From contig JAEMWC010000552.1 in assembly GCA_016490735.1 (NCBI GenBank), positions 422,501 through 486,500 on the forward strand: a stretch of 64,000 nucleotides of DNA. Reading direction: 5' to 3'. Position 1 is the stretch's first letter, and each line of letters opens with the position of its first letter. Shown piece by piece: positions 1-8,520 of the stretch. This stretch comes from Pachyseris speciosa (Eukaryota > Cnidaria > Anthozoa > Scleractinia > Pachyseridae). The notes under the pieces were generated by a model. That model did no database searches, was not told where the DNA came from, and worked only from the letters and a program-made list of their open reading frames with translations. The position numbers and the translations under genes are program-made.

Positions 1-223
1 CACCACCTGTTGCAACGCTTGTGGCGAGACCTCCAGTTGCAAAGATGATGGACAAGGAATTCCCCAGTAATTTCCATTTTTTGAACCGTTTAACCGCCTG
101 TTTATGAGCCCAACACTTTCTGTGATATGTGTGGTAATAGGCTTTTAATTCATTAATGTGATCTTCTGTTAATTCACCTGAAATATGGTTCCAGCTGAAT
201 ATGCTTTTACGACTCTTTGTCAT
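1..223 (-). CDS. Partial membrane-protein-like gene of the viral element, cut by the window edge
   Basis: An open frame enters on the minus strand and is still open at position 1, so the C-terminus is missing. I place the start at 223 because it sits in a TATATG context like other genes here; an in-frame ATG at 232 directly follows the stop of the upstream gene. The visible 74 residues are basic and aromatic at first (MTKSRKSIFSW), then a helix rich in Tyr, His, Lys and Arg, then a hydrophobic Gly/Ala/Ser/Ile stretch that looks like the start of a membrane or hairpin segment. I do not recognise the family. Its place beside the fiber genes suggests a virion or membrane role, which is inference only. 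Confidence 0.5.
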   Translation of the reverse strand, partial: MTKSRKSIFSWNHISGELTEDHINELKAYYHTYHRKCWAHKQAVKRFKKWKLLGNSLSIIFATGGLATSVATGG

Positions 224-232
224 ATATATCAT

Positions 233-658
233 TTATACAATTATTCTCTTGGATATGCAATATATCAAACCGGAAATCTGGCCACATAATGGAGATCTTT
301 TTATCCATCTTGGTGTGACCTTTTTGGGTATGACATATGTGTACCCTCGGTCTAATGAATGATGGTCATAAAATCGACCAAAAGCATCATGCAAAATGCT
401 GTGTGAGTGCATTATGTGCAACGGACTGAATATTGTTTCCAAGAACCATGTAAGACAGCCATTGCCAGGTCCGATTAGACCTATATCATTATTATTTAGT
501 TCGAGGACATCATTGACTGATATGAATACCCCGAAATTTTTATGGTACAGATATTGATATACTAAAGCTGATTTCAGTATGACATCATAAACACTGTCAT
601 GTTGTTGTTTGGTTTCTTTGAAGAAGTAGTTAACATATTTGATTGCGTCTTCTATCAT
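233..658 (-). CDS. Unknown 141-aa protein with GPGN and His-Asp motifs
   Basis: A complete frame starts at an ATG in a TATATG context (658). It overlaps the stop of the preceding fiber frame by ATGA, so the two probably come from one transcript. I do not recognise it with certainty. Residues 63-66 are GPGN and residues 90-91 are His-Asp in the stretch HSHSILHDAFGRF. This Gly-rich loop followed by an HD dyad is loosely reminiscent of phospholipase A2-like folds, but there are no paired cysteines and the spacing is not diagnostic. The C-terminus is basic and aromatic. A separate, clearer PLA2-like gene exists at 11501-12079, so this may be an unrelated viral accessory or virion protein. Confidence 0.55.
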   Translation of the reverse strand: MIEDAIKYVNYFFKETKQQHDSVYDVILKSALVYQYLYHKNFGVFISVNDVLELNNNDIGLIGPGNGCLTWFLETIFSPLHIMHSHSILHDAFGRFYDHHSLDRGYTYVIPKKVTPRWIKRSPLCGQISGLIYCISKRIIV

Positions 659-1674
659 ATATTATATCGTTGCATTAAAACGTGGTGATGATCTAAAATT
701 GTTTTTTCGTCTAATATAGAATCCAAGTAAACACAGAAAAAAATAATACAACCGTCTAAAGGTGCGATGGAATTTGGATTTAAATCACCAAAAGTCATTT
801 GTTGACTACCGGTTCTATTAGCAGATGTAAAACTTCCCAAATGTTTTTTGTTCCAATAGATTTTGCTTTTTTCTGTTTTTGGAGAAGATAAATTATCCCA
901 ATGAACAGATAAACAATGCCAAACATTAATTTGACCCAAATCATTTACTGACTAATCTGCTATTTTTCTGAAACTTTGTATAGAAGATGCTGGACCAAAA
1001 TAAACACAATTTGATTCATCAACACCACTTATAGCTAAATTTGAACCATTGTAATAGCTGACAAACTTATCATAACCTCCATTATCATGACCAAAAAGCC
1101 CATTTTTCCATGGATTTCCACCTGTATTTGAATTTAATTTATAAACAATGAAGACATTAACAACATCATTATTTAAATTGATTTGACTTATCATTCTCTG
1201 TGATCCATTAAAGTCTAAATAATAACGACCATTATGCTTATTAGCTTTGGTACAAACAGTGGGTCTTATGTTTAAAGTTGATTGTGTTGCATTATTTTCT
1301 TCATTCGAGAGATCGTACAATGTTTCAACTTTTCTGTCTGCATTCATATCTAAAAAATTATTATTCGCTCTGTCGATTTGATAAGTACATTTAGAGTATA
1401 ATCTGATGAATTCAGAAACCCATAAAACCAAAAAACTATCTCTGACAATATCTGAAACTTGTGATTTGATTACAACATGATCAGAATCATTGCCTGCTTT
1501 TACATTAGTCAAATGTTTGTTTCCAAGATCATAGTGGCCATCTTGTGTTAATGTAAAACCAATTCCTTTATCACCTTTAGGACCAATTGCACCAGCATCA
1601 CCTCTATCACCTTTTGGGCCTCTTTCACCAGTTCTTGTATTATCTTGATTTTGTGGAGAATTAAAAACTCCCAT
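655..1674 (-). pseudogene. Fiber-like protein 1: collagen-like head with LamG-like C-terminal domain, broken by one stop
   Basis: The frame starts MGVFNSPQNQD, then has Gly-X-Y collagen-like triplets at about residues 17-39, then a short linker ending in a shaft-like LTNV segment. It continues as a beta-rich domain with features of concanavalin/LamG-type folds (FIVYKLNSN, a GLFGHDNGG loop). A TAG at 952-954 interrupts it; the same frame stays open afterwards down to 655 and keeps the domain pattern (WNKKHLG, FFCVYLDSILDE). The N-terminal head is nearly the same as that of the locus starting at 5715, so the two are paralogous fibers. Known from the family: collagen-like repeats occur in trimeric viral fibers. 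Inference: an attachment fiber of the element. The stop could be decay, a sequencing error or readthrough. Confidence 0.65.
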
Positions 1675-1691
1675 TATAATATTAATTTAGA
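1675..1691 (-). promoter_or_regulatory. TCTAAA motif 17 nt upstream of fiber 1 start
   Basis: On the minus strand TCTAAA begins 17 nt before the ATG at 1674, followed by an AT-only spacer. It is one base off the 16-nt spacing seen at six other genes of the element. Confidence 0.4.
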
Positions 1692-1835
1692 TTAATTCAT
1701 GACCACTTCAAGTGTGAATGTTGTATCAAATGCACCTGTATTAGGATGTGAATAATCAATGATTAAATAGCCTCTCGATAATGATTTGTTGATGTTGACC
1801 GTTGTGATGTCTCTACTTAAAGAAGATTGTCTGTG

Positions 1836-2183
1836 TTAATAAACAGTTGCTGGTAATGGCAAAGGCCCACCACCTTCAGATTTTGTCTTGAAGTAGAATA
1901 TTCCGGGTTTTGTTCCTTGTAATACATACATATTCTTAATATGAAAGTTATTGTTGTGAATAACTAAAAATTCAGAGCCATTTATCAATACAGGCTTTAA
2001 AACATTATTATTATGTCCTCGATTGGCTTTGACAAAGCAATTTAAATATTGTATTTGACCGATTATTCCATTCCCATTCAAATTTAGATCACCTCCTAAT
2101 TTCGGCCGATAGAGAGCAAACCCTCCGAGATCAAAAGCTGTTTCCATAATTACACCTGTAACGCTTGAACGAAATAGATTCAA
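1836..2183 (-). pseudogene. Fiber 2 C-terminal segment
   Basis: A 115-codon frame begins inside the shaft region (RPKLGGDLNLNGNGI) and continues as beta-rich sequence (VLINGSEFLVIHNNN). It stops at 1836. A further frame between about 1830 and 1692 reads as a plausible beta-strand terminus ending at a TAA at 1692-1694, so the gene probably extended to there. Confidence 0.5.
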
Positions 2184-3673
2184 ACTGTTTGAATTCTATA
2201 GCCATTCAGATTTAAATCACCGCCAAGTTTAGCCTCACTTATAAGAAAGCTGTTCATATTAATATTATTTAGCATTGTCAATTCACCATTTTGACCGTCA
2301 AATAAGTTTGATGAATTATTAATCAAGGCATGTCCATTCAAATCTAAATCAGTTTGTAATTGCATTTTTTCATTCACGATTTTATAAGCTTCTGCGAAGT
2401 CGTAAACACTTGATGGAACGTCTACAGCTTCAAAATCAATACCACATGCAACACAATGAACTTTGTACTTATTTGGATAAGTTGGGTTAGCATTAATATG
2501 AATCGTGCAATATAAATATTCAGGTGGTGAACTTGCTGAAGGTTTTTCAATCCATAATAAATATCTCGAATGATCTTCATTTCTGTTATCAAATTTTCTC
2601 CCTACAGTTTTATGAATTGTAATTCCACCAGTTGCATTGAATGTTACACTACTAAGACTCATTCCTTCATAATCAGGAAATAGCCATTCAAGAATGAAAG
2701 TGTATTTTCCATCTTTTATTGTATACATATTAAATCCAATTCTAGCTCTGTAAATATGATTAGCTTCTTTATTCAAGTCTACATCAATGACCTTTTTTAA
2801 AATCAAATGTGGTGAACGAGGTAAATTGACATATCCATTAACTGTCAAGCCATATTCAGTGCTGATTTCATCGATATCATTCATCAAATATTTGAAAGCA
2901 TTCTTTGGATGAGAAGCAGATGAAATATGACTTTTTTCTAATTGATCTAAATTTACGGCATCAGTTTTATTTGTTCCTTCTTTTAAGTTAATGATTTTAT
3001 GCCCTCCAAGTTTTAAGTCCGCTGCCATCGCATTTGTTCCATTCAATAATAAAGCGTTTGCTCTAATAACTATTCCAGCTCGATTTAAAACTCTGAAGTT
3101 CACAGCATCAGTTTCATTCAACGGGTCCGCTAAATTCGTCACTCTATTTCCACCCATTGACAAATTTCCATACATCGCAGTCGAACCGTCTCGTCGAAGA
3201 AAATACACGTCAGTATATCTTTTCGTCGCTGCGTCGTCTGCGCGGAAAGGTGGAGCAAGATCAGTAATGGCATTGTTGTTCATATTTAGATTTTGTTGTG
3301 CAATCGTATCGAGTTTGGTTTGCAACCTCTGGTCCACATAACTTTTGTTTACAGCATCTTGTGGGTTTGAGGGGTTATCCTGCAGGTTGAGGATTTTGTT
3401 TAGTTTCATGTCAATATTACTACCAAACGCAACATGGCCGTTTTCAATTTCATAAGCTGGGTCATGGAGAAAGTAAGACAAATTAGAGTGATAGCCATAG
3501 GCCCCATAAACAATGAGATGTGTTTTGGTGTTAGACGCTGGAGCTGTGCTGGAAAGTTCCACCTCAATAGCCGCTTGACCACCACTGGTTTTTTCTATCC
3601 GGAAAAGTTTTTTCATGTAACCATCAACGTGTGGAGTTTCTTGGATCAGATGGTGAGTAAAACTCAACAACAA
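2180..3673 (-). pseudogene. Fiber 2 segment with at least four shaft repeats
   Basis: A 497-codon open stretch. It has an IEKTSGGQ strand, a HDPAYEIENGHVAFG module matching the one at about 4880, then consecutive shaft units near 3415, 3280, 3160 and 3000 (for example NRVTNLADPLNETDAVN). A divergent third copy of the NPF module follows (KNAFKYLMNDIDEIS), with two conserved Cys near 2430-2460 and a closing DLNLNGYRI shaft start. Repeated DAVN-type units are typical of trimeric beta shafts. The frame stops at 2180, but the adjacent frame continues the shaft pattern. Confidence 0.6.
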
Positions 3674-4148
3674 AAGTGTACTGACTGTTTCTCAAAGATG
3701 TCAAATCAAAACGAATTTTGGATGTAAAGTTACCACTATGTGAAATGATAAAAGACAATGAGGACTTATTTATGTGGTATGGTGATCTATCAAAATTCTC
3801 AATTTGAAGGTTTGTTGCATCACTGACTGCAGAAGACTTGGATATGTCTTTTAACAGAAAAGCGAATGGGTTGCGTTGAGTGCCAGATGCTGAAAGAATG
3901 AGGTCATCAACATATTTCTTATTGGCAGCATCTTTGTTGGAAGTCGGAGCCCCAACATTTGTTATTTTGTGGTCATCCATGTCAAGATCACCAGACATTG
4001 CAACACTTCCATCCTTTTTGAAATAAGGAGAAAGGTCCACACTCAATGGAAAAAATGTCCTTTCAACAAATGAGAACATTGCTTCAAGTTCGTGATCAGT
4101 CAGAGATCTGTTCCAAGAATAAAAGGCGTAATATTCCATGTCAGCCAA
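3624..4148 (-). pseudogene. Fiber 2 segment: end of LamG-like domain, shaft unit and second beta module
   Basis: The frame is open from about 4280 although its first ATG is at 4148. It holds the end of the beta domain (NRSLTDHELEAMF is typical of the closing strand of LamG-type repeats), a shaft unit (DLDMDDHKITNV ... AANKKYVDD) and a second copy of the GTxxNPFxFLLxD module. It hands over to another frame near 3650. Confidence 0.55.
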
Positions 4149-4204
4149 ATTAAAAATCGACCCAGGTGATAAGGCACAACCAAAAATAATGCGATTTGCT
4201 ATGC

Positions 4205-5416
4205 CTAAAACATTTGATGATATTGTTTTAGATCCAACAGGTGTAGTTGATGAAAAACCTTCAAAAATTTCAAGGTTTGAAAATTAACACGGATTGTCCA
4301 TACATCTATTTGACCATATTTCCCCCCTGGAACAGTCAAAGTGTCATTTCCGAATCGAAACAAGTAATTTCCGTTTGTCATCAGGCGTGTGGCACTGATA
4401 AGTGGTCCATTGAATCCTAATTGGAATTGTGTTTGTTGTGGATGATACTGATTTCTCCTGATTGTTCTGACGATGAAAATTGATGTGAATGTGTTTCCTG
4501 ATGGACCAGCAATGTCAGAAATGGATTGCCATGAATCAAGTCTGTATCCGCCACTAAAGGTTCTGATAGAAAATCTGTTGTTATTCTCATCAAAAACCAA
4601 TTGGGGTTTATCACCAGAACTGATATATTTACCGCTCAAAGGGTCTGACAATCTGGTGACTCTATTTGGTGATTGCACAGTCACATTCGAAGGAGAAACA
4701 AAAAAAGAAATGTAATTACCATCAGGAATTGGCAAACTTGGGACTGAATTGTTTTTCAAATAAGTTGTTGTATTTATCTTGGCGTCAAGTTGTTTTTTAG
4801 TCACACAGTCATTATCATCAGTACCTTCTCTGACATTGATGATTTTGTTGTCATTCATGTCGATGTCAACGCCAAAAGCAACATCACCATTTTCAATCTC
4901 AAAAATAGGATCATGAATGTGTGAAAAAATGATGTTGTGATATCCATAAACACCATAAACTATCACATGATGTTTGGTATTATTTGATAAATATGGTGAG
5001 ATCAACAACATGTCTATTGATGTAGATCCTTGACTTGTTTTCTCAAGGAAGAAAATCCTCTTCATGTAACCATCAACAAGATGAGTTTTCTGGAATGCTC
5101 TTTTTATCGAATCATTTCCTTCAACCAAATTGGATGACAGATCATCATCAGCTACAGTAGAAGAATTCGGATTGTCAGTGTAATATTCAACAACAAATGT
5201 GTATTTGGAGACTTCCAATTGTGTCAGATTGAAGCGGACAACTGTTGTAAGACTGGCTGTGGGGATAACAAAAGACAATGATTTTTTGTTCAGAATGTAA
5301 GGGCTTTTATTATAGTCTTCCAATTGCAGATTGTTAGCATTTCTGATGACTGTTGTTTTAGACACATCTTCTAGAAGGAATTTGAATGGATTGACACGTG
5401 TACCCTCGATTGCCAT
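4205..5416 (-). pseudogene. Fiber 2 middle segment with shaft repeat and LamG-like domain
   Basis: A 403-codon open stretch with no convincing start of its own. It begins with a module (GTRVNPFKFLLEDVSKT ... YTFVVEYY) that recurs in the next segment, then a HDPIFEIENGDVAFG strand pair, one shaft unit (DIDMNDNKIINV) and a beta-rich domain with Phe/Asn-rich turns. It ends in a short out-of-frame tail near 4205-4280, where the downstream frame takes over. Module repetition shows internal duplication of the fiber. Confidence 0.55.
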
Positions 5417-5520
5417 GACAGCATCATCAACATACTCTTTAGTGGCTGCATCTGTAACATTAGTTGGGTCTGCTACATTACTAATTTTTTTGTTTTCAAT
5501 GTCATAATTACCATCTTGTG

Positions 5521-5715
5521 TTAATTTGAATCCATCACCTTTATCACCTTTGGACCAACAGCTCCAGTAGCTCCTTGTGGACCAATTGCACCTGTATTAC
5601 CTTTTGGACCTCTATCACCTTTTTCACCTTTGGGACCAATTGGACCAGCTGGGCCTCTTTCACCAGTTCCAGTTTTTGTTTTATCTTGATTTTGTGGAGA
5701 ATTAAAAACTCCCAT
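5521..5715 (-). pseudogene. Collagen-like head fragment of fiber 2
   Basis: A 64-residue frame starts MGVFNSPQNQDK and is followed by about 13 Gly-X-Y triplets (GERGPAGPIGPKGEKGDRG region), twice as many as in fiber 1. The frame leaves the collagen pattern near 5550 and soon stops, whereas the neighbouring frame continues with fiber-like sequence. That marks a single-base frame change. The start lies 16 nt downstream of a TCTAATCTAAT motif. Confidence 0.65.
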
Positions 5716-5731
5716 ATAATATTAGATTAGA
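5716..5731 (-). promoter_or_regulatory. TCTAAT motif 16 nt upstream of fiber 2 start
   Basis: On the minus strand TCTAATCTAAT starts exactly 16 nt before the ATG at 5715, and the start reads TATATG. This has the same geometry as five other genes of the element. Confidence 0.5.
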
Positions 5732-5754
5732 TAACACAGTGAAGTTTGATCTAT

Positions 5755-5907
5755 CTAATTACCATTGTTGTCATTGTTGTCATTGTTGCCATTGTTACCA
5801 TTGTTGTCATTGTTGCCATTGTTGCCATTGTTGCCATTGTTATTTTTTTTACCTTTTGGAGGAATCATTTCATATATATTTGGATAAGGATTGTTGAATG
5901 TTGCCAT
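5755..5907 (-). CDS. 50-aa Asn/Gly-repeat miniprotein
   Basis: A short complete frame starts MATFNNPYPNIYEMIPPKGK and continues as tandem NNG/NND tripeptides to a TAG. The ATG is in a TATATG context and has TCTAAT motifs 8 and 13 nt upstream. It lies between the ATPase and fiber 2 on the same strand. The N-terminal PYPN/IPPKGK part looks like a real short peptide with a Pro-rich motif, so the frame is probably genuine. The repeat part is a coding 9-bp microsatellite likely to vary in length. No function is recognised. Confidence 0.5.
   Translation of the reverse strand: MATFNNPYPNIYEMIPPKGKKNNNGNNGNNGNNDNNGNNGNNDNNDNNGN
5761..5842. repeat. 9-bp coding microsatellite, about nine copies
   Basis: Units of the type (A/G)(T/C)CATTGTT repeat in tandem and encode Asn-Asn-(Gly/Asp) on the minus strand. 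Confidence 0.85.
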
Positions 5908-5920
5908 ATATTAGATTAGA
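5908..5920 (-). promoter_or_regulatory. TCTAATCTAATAT leader of the Asn/Gly miniprotein
   Basis: A double TCTAAT motif directly precedes the TATATG start at 5907. The spacing is 13 nt (outer copy) and 8 nt (inner copy), so it deviates from the 16-nt rule. Confidence 0.35.
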
Positions 5921-6562
5921 TTAAACAGCACCATAAAAATTCCTTTTGATTGTTTTCATTGGTTTGTCGACATAACAGAAGGAATAAGGTTTCTTGGTTG
6001 CTTCAATGTATTTCTTCTTGTCAATTCCAAGCTCTTGGGCAATCAGATTCCTTTCTCTTGATGATGGGAAATCATACAGACAGAAATGACTGCAATTGAG
6101 CCTGATGGATTTTGGACAGCCATAGAATGATTGTCTGAGATATATGACTGAACAGTTCTTGTGTCTCCCTTGAATGAAATAGCTTATGATTTGATCTTGT
6201 TTTTTATCAGTCACAAAATCATCAAAAACAACCAATCGCTGCAAATCTGTGTCTTTTATTTGTTCAACTGGCAATATCTCTTCTTGACTGTAAACCAAGG
6301 CAGGATATCCAATGTGACTGCTTATTTCATCCATTACTTTCCGAAGATATCTGTACTTGTCTTGATCCAAGTTTTTGGCGTATAAATGTATCTGATCATA
6401 ATAGACCAATGGTTCCATAATCAAATGCATGAACAATGTTGTCTTTCCAGATCCAGAATTACCAGCCAATAACATTCTAAATGTATCTTTTGGCATATAC
6501 GGATACAACTGTCTGAATGAATTATTTGAATTCTGAATGATATCGTAATTTGGAATTTCCAT
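5921..6562 (-). CDS. A32/FtsK-HerA-like genome packaging ATPase
   Basis: A 213-aa intact frame. Walker A is GNSGSGKT at residues 34-41 and Walker B is LVVFDDF at about 110-116. Downstream is a QGRHKNCSVIYLRQSF segment with the Gln/Arg pattern expected for sensor or arginine-finger regions of this family. Polinton-type packaging ATPases are normally about 200-260 aa, so the length fits. The protein is expected to power packaging of the element's DNA into capsids. The start ATG at 6562 has TCTAAA 16 nt upstream and is transcribed divergently from the gene at 6599 across a 36-bp spacer. This is one of the few core genes with no visible break. Confidence 0.9.
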   Translation of the reverse strand: MEIPNYDIIQNSNNSFRQLYPYMPKDTFRMLLAGNSGSGKTTLFMHLIMEPLVYYDQIHLYAKNLDQDKYRYLRKVMDEISSHIGYPALVYSQEEILPVEQIKDTDLQRLVVFDDFVTDKKQDQIISYFIQGRHKNCSVIYLRQSFYGCPKSIRLNCSHFCLYDFPSSRERNLIAQELGIDKKKYIEATKKPYSFCYVDKPMKTIKRNFYGAV

Positions 6563-6578
6563 ATGTTAATAGTTTAGA
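6563..6578 (-). promoter_or_regulatory. TCTAAA motif 16 nt upstream of the ATPase start
   Basis: The minus-strand motif occupies plus positions 6573-6578, exactly 16 nt before the ATG. Together with the plus-strand motif at 6583-6588 it forms a small palindrome (TTTAGA-TTAG-TCTAAC), so the 36-bp intergenic region is a compact divergent promoter candidate. Confidence 0.5.
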
Positions 6579-6582
6579 TTAG

Positions 6583-6598
6583 TCTAACACAATTGTAT
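6583..6598 (+). promoter_or_regulatory. TCTAAC motif 16 nt upstream of the 6599 gene
   Basis: TCTAACACAAT begins 16 nt before the TATATG start at 6599. The string TCTAACACAAT occurs again, at the same spacing, before the capsid gene at 8521. Confidence 0.5.
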
Positions 6599-6877
6599 AT
6601 GGATATAGAACGAATGAAAAGGCTTATAAAAAGTGGAATTGAAGCCGGAAACAAAACAAGAGAAGTTCGTGATGTTATCAAGACTTATGAATACAGAAAA
6701 CAGGATGCATATGATACAACATCAGAATTACTGAAACCCTCTATTGATGTACAGAAGAGTGTGAAAGAAAGTGTTGACAAAAAACAGGATGAAGTCATTG
6801 AACAGTTGAAAAAGAATCAAAAAGCCTTGACATCCGGTTTTGAAGATCTTATGCTATTAAACACGTTACCTGAATAA
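6599..6877 (+). CDS. Small coiled-coil protein of the virion gene block, unknown
   Basis: A 92-aa intact frame. I use the ATG at 6599 (TATATG context, motif 16 nt upstream) rather than a TTG two codons earlier. The protein is highly charged with Lys/Glu/Asp heptads (SVKESVDKKQDEVIEQLKK), predicting a long amphipathic helix or coiled coil, and ends in a hydrophobic LLNTLPE. It is the first gene of the plus-strand virion cluster, six bases before the next gene. I do not recognise the family. A scaffold or minor virion role is inference from position only. Confidence 0.65.
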   Translation: MDIERMKRLIKSGIEAGNKTREVRDVIKTYEYRKQDAYDTTSELLKPSIDVQKSVKESVDKKQDEVIEQLKKNQKALTSGFEDLMLLNTLPE

Positions 6878-6883
6878 TTACCT

Positions 6884-7438
6884 ATGAAAACAACATTACC
6901 AATTGATTACAAACCTAAAATGATGACTGAAACAGAACCAAAGTATAAGTCAAATCTTGATAAAGGTTTTTCACTTGAGGATATTCAAACATTGATGAAA
7001 CATAATTTAGCTCCTCCATCACAGATATTTGAATCATATATTGATGGAACAATCGATATTAATAAGTATAACAGAAATATTGGTGAAATAACCAAAGATA
7101 TTGGAAGACAAAAAGCTCATCTATCAACAACCAAAACAAATAGGGATAAAAATAAAGAGATCAAATTATTGCAAAAGTACCGAAAAAGAATTGGCGCCGT
7201 TGAGGAAGGTGCACAAACTGTTGGTTCAGGCATGGGAAGAAGAGGTGCAATGGGTTCAAGGGATGCATTTTTGGGCGACATGCTTTCAAGACTGCAGTTA
7301 CTTGGTGGGTCTATTTCAGCCGGCAACAACAGCAAAAATGTTCAAAATGAATTCACAAAAATATTGCATACATTGAACAGACTGGGAATCCTGAAAACCG
7401 GTGAGTTGAATAAAATAATGATGAAATATCTAATGTAA
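6884..7438 (+). CDS. Unknown 184-aa protein of the virion gene block
   Basis: An intact frame from the ATG at 6884. The N-terminal half is charged and helical (FSLEDIQTLMKHNLAPP), the middle is a Lys/Arg-rich coiled-coil-like stretch (KTNRDKNKEIKLLQKYRKR), and then there is a Gly/Met/Arg loop (GSGMGRRGAMGSRDAF) and a C-terminal helical bundle. It lacks the TCTAA motif and may be co-transcribed with the preceding gene (6-nt gap). Its constant position between the ATPase and the putative penton suggests a capsid-associated protein, but no function is supported. Confidence 0.65.
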   Translation: MKTTLPIDYKPKMMTETEPKYKSNLDKGFSLEDIQTLMKHNLAPPSQIFESYIDGTIDINKYNRNIGEITKDIGRQKAHLSTTKTNRDKNKEIKLLQKYRKRIGAVEEGAQTVGSGMGRRGAMGSRDAFLGDMLSRLQLLGGSISAGNNSKNVQNEFTKILHTLNRLGILKTGELNKIMMKYLM

Positions 7439-7444
7439 AAGTAT
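7429..7444 (+). promoter_or_regulatory. TCTAAT motif 16 nt upstream of the penton-like gene
   Basis: TCTAAT at 7429 overlaps the end of the preceding coding frame and lies exactly 16 nt before the TATATG start at 7445. Confidence 0.5.
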
Positions 7445-8230
7445 ATGACAGAAATTTCATTACGATTCAACAGTAAAAACAGAGACAAAATTGGTGTTAG
7501 TAAGAGTCATGATTTTGAAAAAAGATTCAATACACCTCTTAAATTAACGAATGATTTGAAATATGAAATGGCTGTGAATGTTATCAATATGACATACAGT
7601 TGGTACAATATCAGAGATATTTTTGGGAATAATCAAATTAAATACAGCTATGACAAAGGTGCAAACTGGGAAACAATAACATTCGTTGACGGGATGTATT
7701 CATACGACGATATCAATGGTTACATTCATGAGTATATGAGAAAAAATAACCATGTACTGAATCCATCTGAAACAGACAAATCAAAATTCCTGTATGGTAT
7801 TAACATGTATTTCGTTTTGTCAACATATCGCATTTTGATTGAACTCAATGAAAATTATCGTGTGGATCTGAGAAATCTTGATTTCAGAAAACTTATCGGT
7901 TTCGATTCAAAATTAGTTTCAGCCACAGAATATGGAACAAATCTACCTGATATTACAAGAGGAGTAGATGAAATTTATATCAATTGTGATATGGTGATAG
8001 ATAGCATTGTTGATGGAAATAGCACAAATACAATCGCAGTTATACCAGTCACAGATCTCGTCAGAAGTTTACCTTTCACTTACAAACCTCGTTTTCTTTC
8101 ATGGAATCCTGTCTCAACACATACAATCAGCTCAATACGCTTTTATGTCACAGACTCTTCTAGAGCTCCAGTCGATTTAAATGGGATAGATTGGTATATT
8201 GAGTTATTCTTGAGAGGGACAGAATTATAA
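7445..8230 (+). CDS. Putative penton / minor capsid protein
   Basis: A 261-aa intact frame with an alternating hydrophobic beta-strand pattern and frequent aromatic residues (NVINMTYSWYNI, GINMYFVLSTYRILIEL, PFTYKPRFLSWNPVS). It ends in strands like those of single jelly-roll proteins (IDWYIELFLRG). The size and its position just upstream of the major capsid gene match Polinton penton proteins, which cap capsid vertices. The assignment rests on length, predicted fold and synteny rather than a diagnostic motif. No breaks are seen. Confidence 0.6.
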   Translation: MTEISLRFNSKNRDKIGVSKSHDFEKRFNTPLKLTNDLKYEMAVNVINMTYSWYNIRDIFGNNQIKYSYDKGANWETITFVDGMYSYDDINGYIHEYMRKNNHVLNPSETDKSKFLYGINMYFVLSTYRILIELNENYRVDLRNLDFRKLIGFDSKLVSATEYGTNLPDITRGVDEIYINCDMVIDSIVDGNSTNTIAVIPVTDLVRSLPFTYKPRFLSWNPVSTHTISSIRFYVTDSSRAPVDLNGIDWYIELFLRGTEL

Positions 8231-8243
8231 AACCTAATAGTAT

Positions 8244-8498
8244 ATGAAACGGTTTGAGTTTAAAAAATATGAACAACATGGTGAAGGTGTCATGACTGAT
8301 ATGATCAAAACAGCTGGAAAAAAAGAAGCTGAAAAAGCAGCCACAACAATTGGTGAACATGCTGGCAAAAAAGCTGGTGACAAAATCATAGAACTTTTGA
8401 AAAAGAGAAAAAGTGGAAACAAGAGTGGAACTGAGAGTGTGAGCCAGACTGGTGGTTTAATCAAAAGAAAGAGAGGTCGACCACGTAAAATCAAATAA
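8244..8498 (+). CDS. Small basic AT-hook protein, core-protein-like
   Basis: An 84-aa frame, about a third Lys/Arg, with an Ala/Lys/Glu amphipathic helix (KKEAEKAATTIGEHAGKKAG) and a C-terminal AT-hook (KRKRGRPRKIK). AT-hooks bind the minor groove of AT-rich DNA. Small basic DNA-binding proteins in this position resemble the core proteins that condense genomes in adenovirus-like virions. The start at 8244 has the TATATG context but only a CCTAAT box 11 nt upstream. Condensation of packaged DNA is an inference; binding to host chromatin is the alternative. Confidence 0.6.
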   Translation: MKRFEFKKYEQHGEGVMTDMIKTAGKKEAEKAATTIGEHAGKKAGDKIIELLKKRKSGNKSGTESVSQTGGLIKRKRGRPRKIK

Positions 8499-8504
8499 CT
8501 TTTA

Positions 8505-8520
8505 TCTAACACAATAATAT
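8505..8520 (+). promoter_or_regulatory. TCTAAC motif 16 nt upstream of the major capsid gene
   Basis: TCTAACACAATAATAT directly precedes ATG at 8521. The first 11 bases are identical to those before the gene at 6599. Confidence 0.55.

Larger units (their letters stand above)
1692..5715 (-). pseudogene. Fiber-like protein 2 locus: long modular fiber gene broken by several frame changes
   Basis: From the collagen-headed start at 5715 to a stop at 1692, all minus-strand frames carry parts of the same modular fiber, in the order head, shaft repeat, beta domain, shaft repeats, beta domain, shaft repeats, tail. Frame changes fall near 5550 (inside the collagen-like stretch), near 4270-4290, near 3650, near 2185 and before 1836. 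Each looks like a one-base event in a short homopolymer. The shaft unit has the form D-hydrophobic-NG-K-I-x-N-(L/V), then P or G, then DAV-K-YVD, and recurs at least six times. Counting all frames as one gene gives about 1,340 codons. Alternatively this was two or three adjacent fiber genes that lost their separating signals. It probably encodes a receptor-binding virion fiber; no receptor can be inferred. Confidence 0.6.

Noticed and set aside
2991..3727. Plus-strand frames over the fiber 2 locus
   Set aside because: They are antisense shadows of the modular fiber frames and show no domain pattern of their own.
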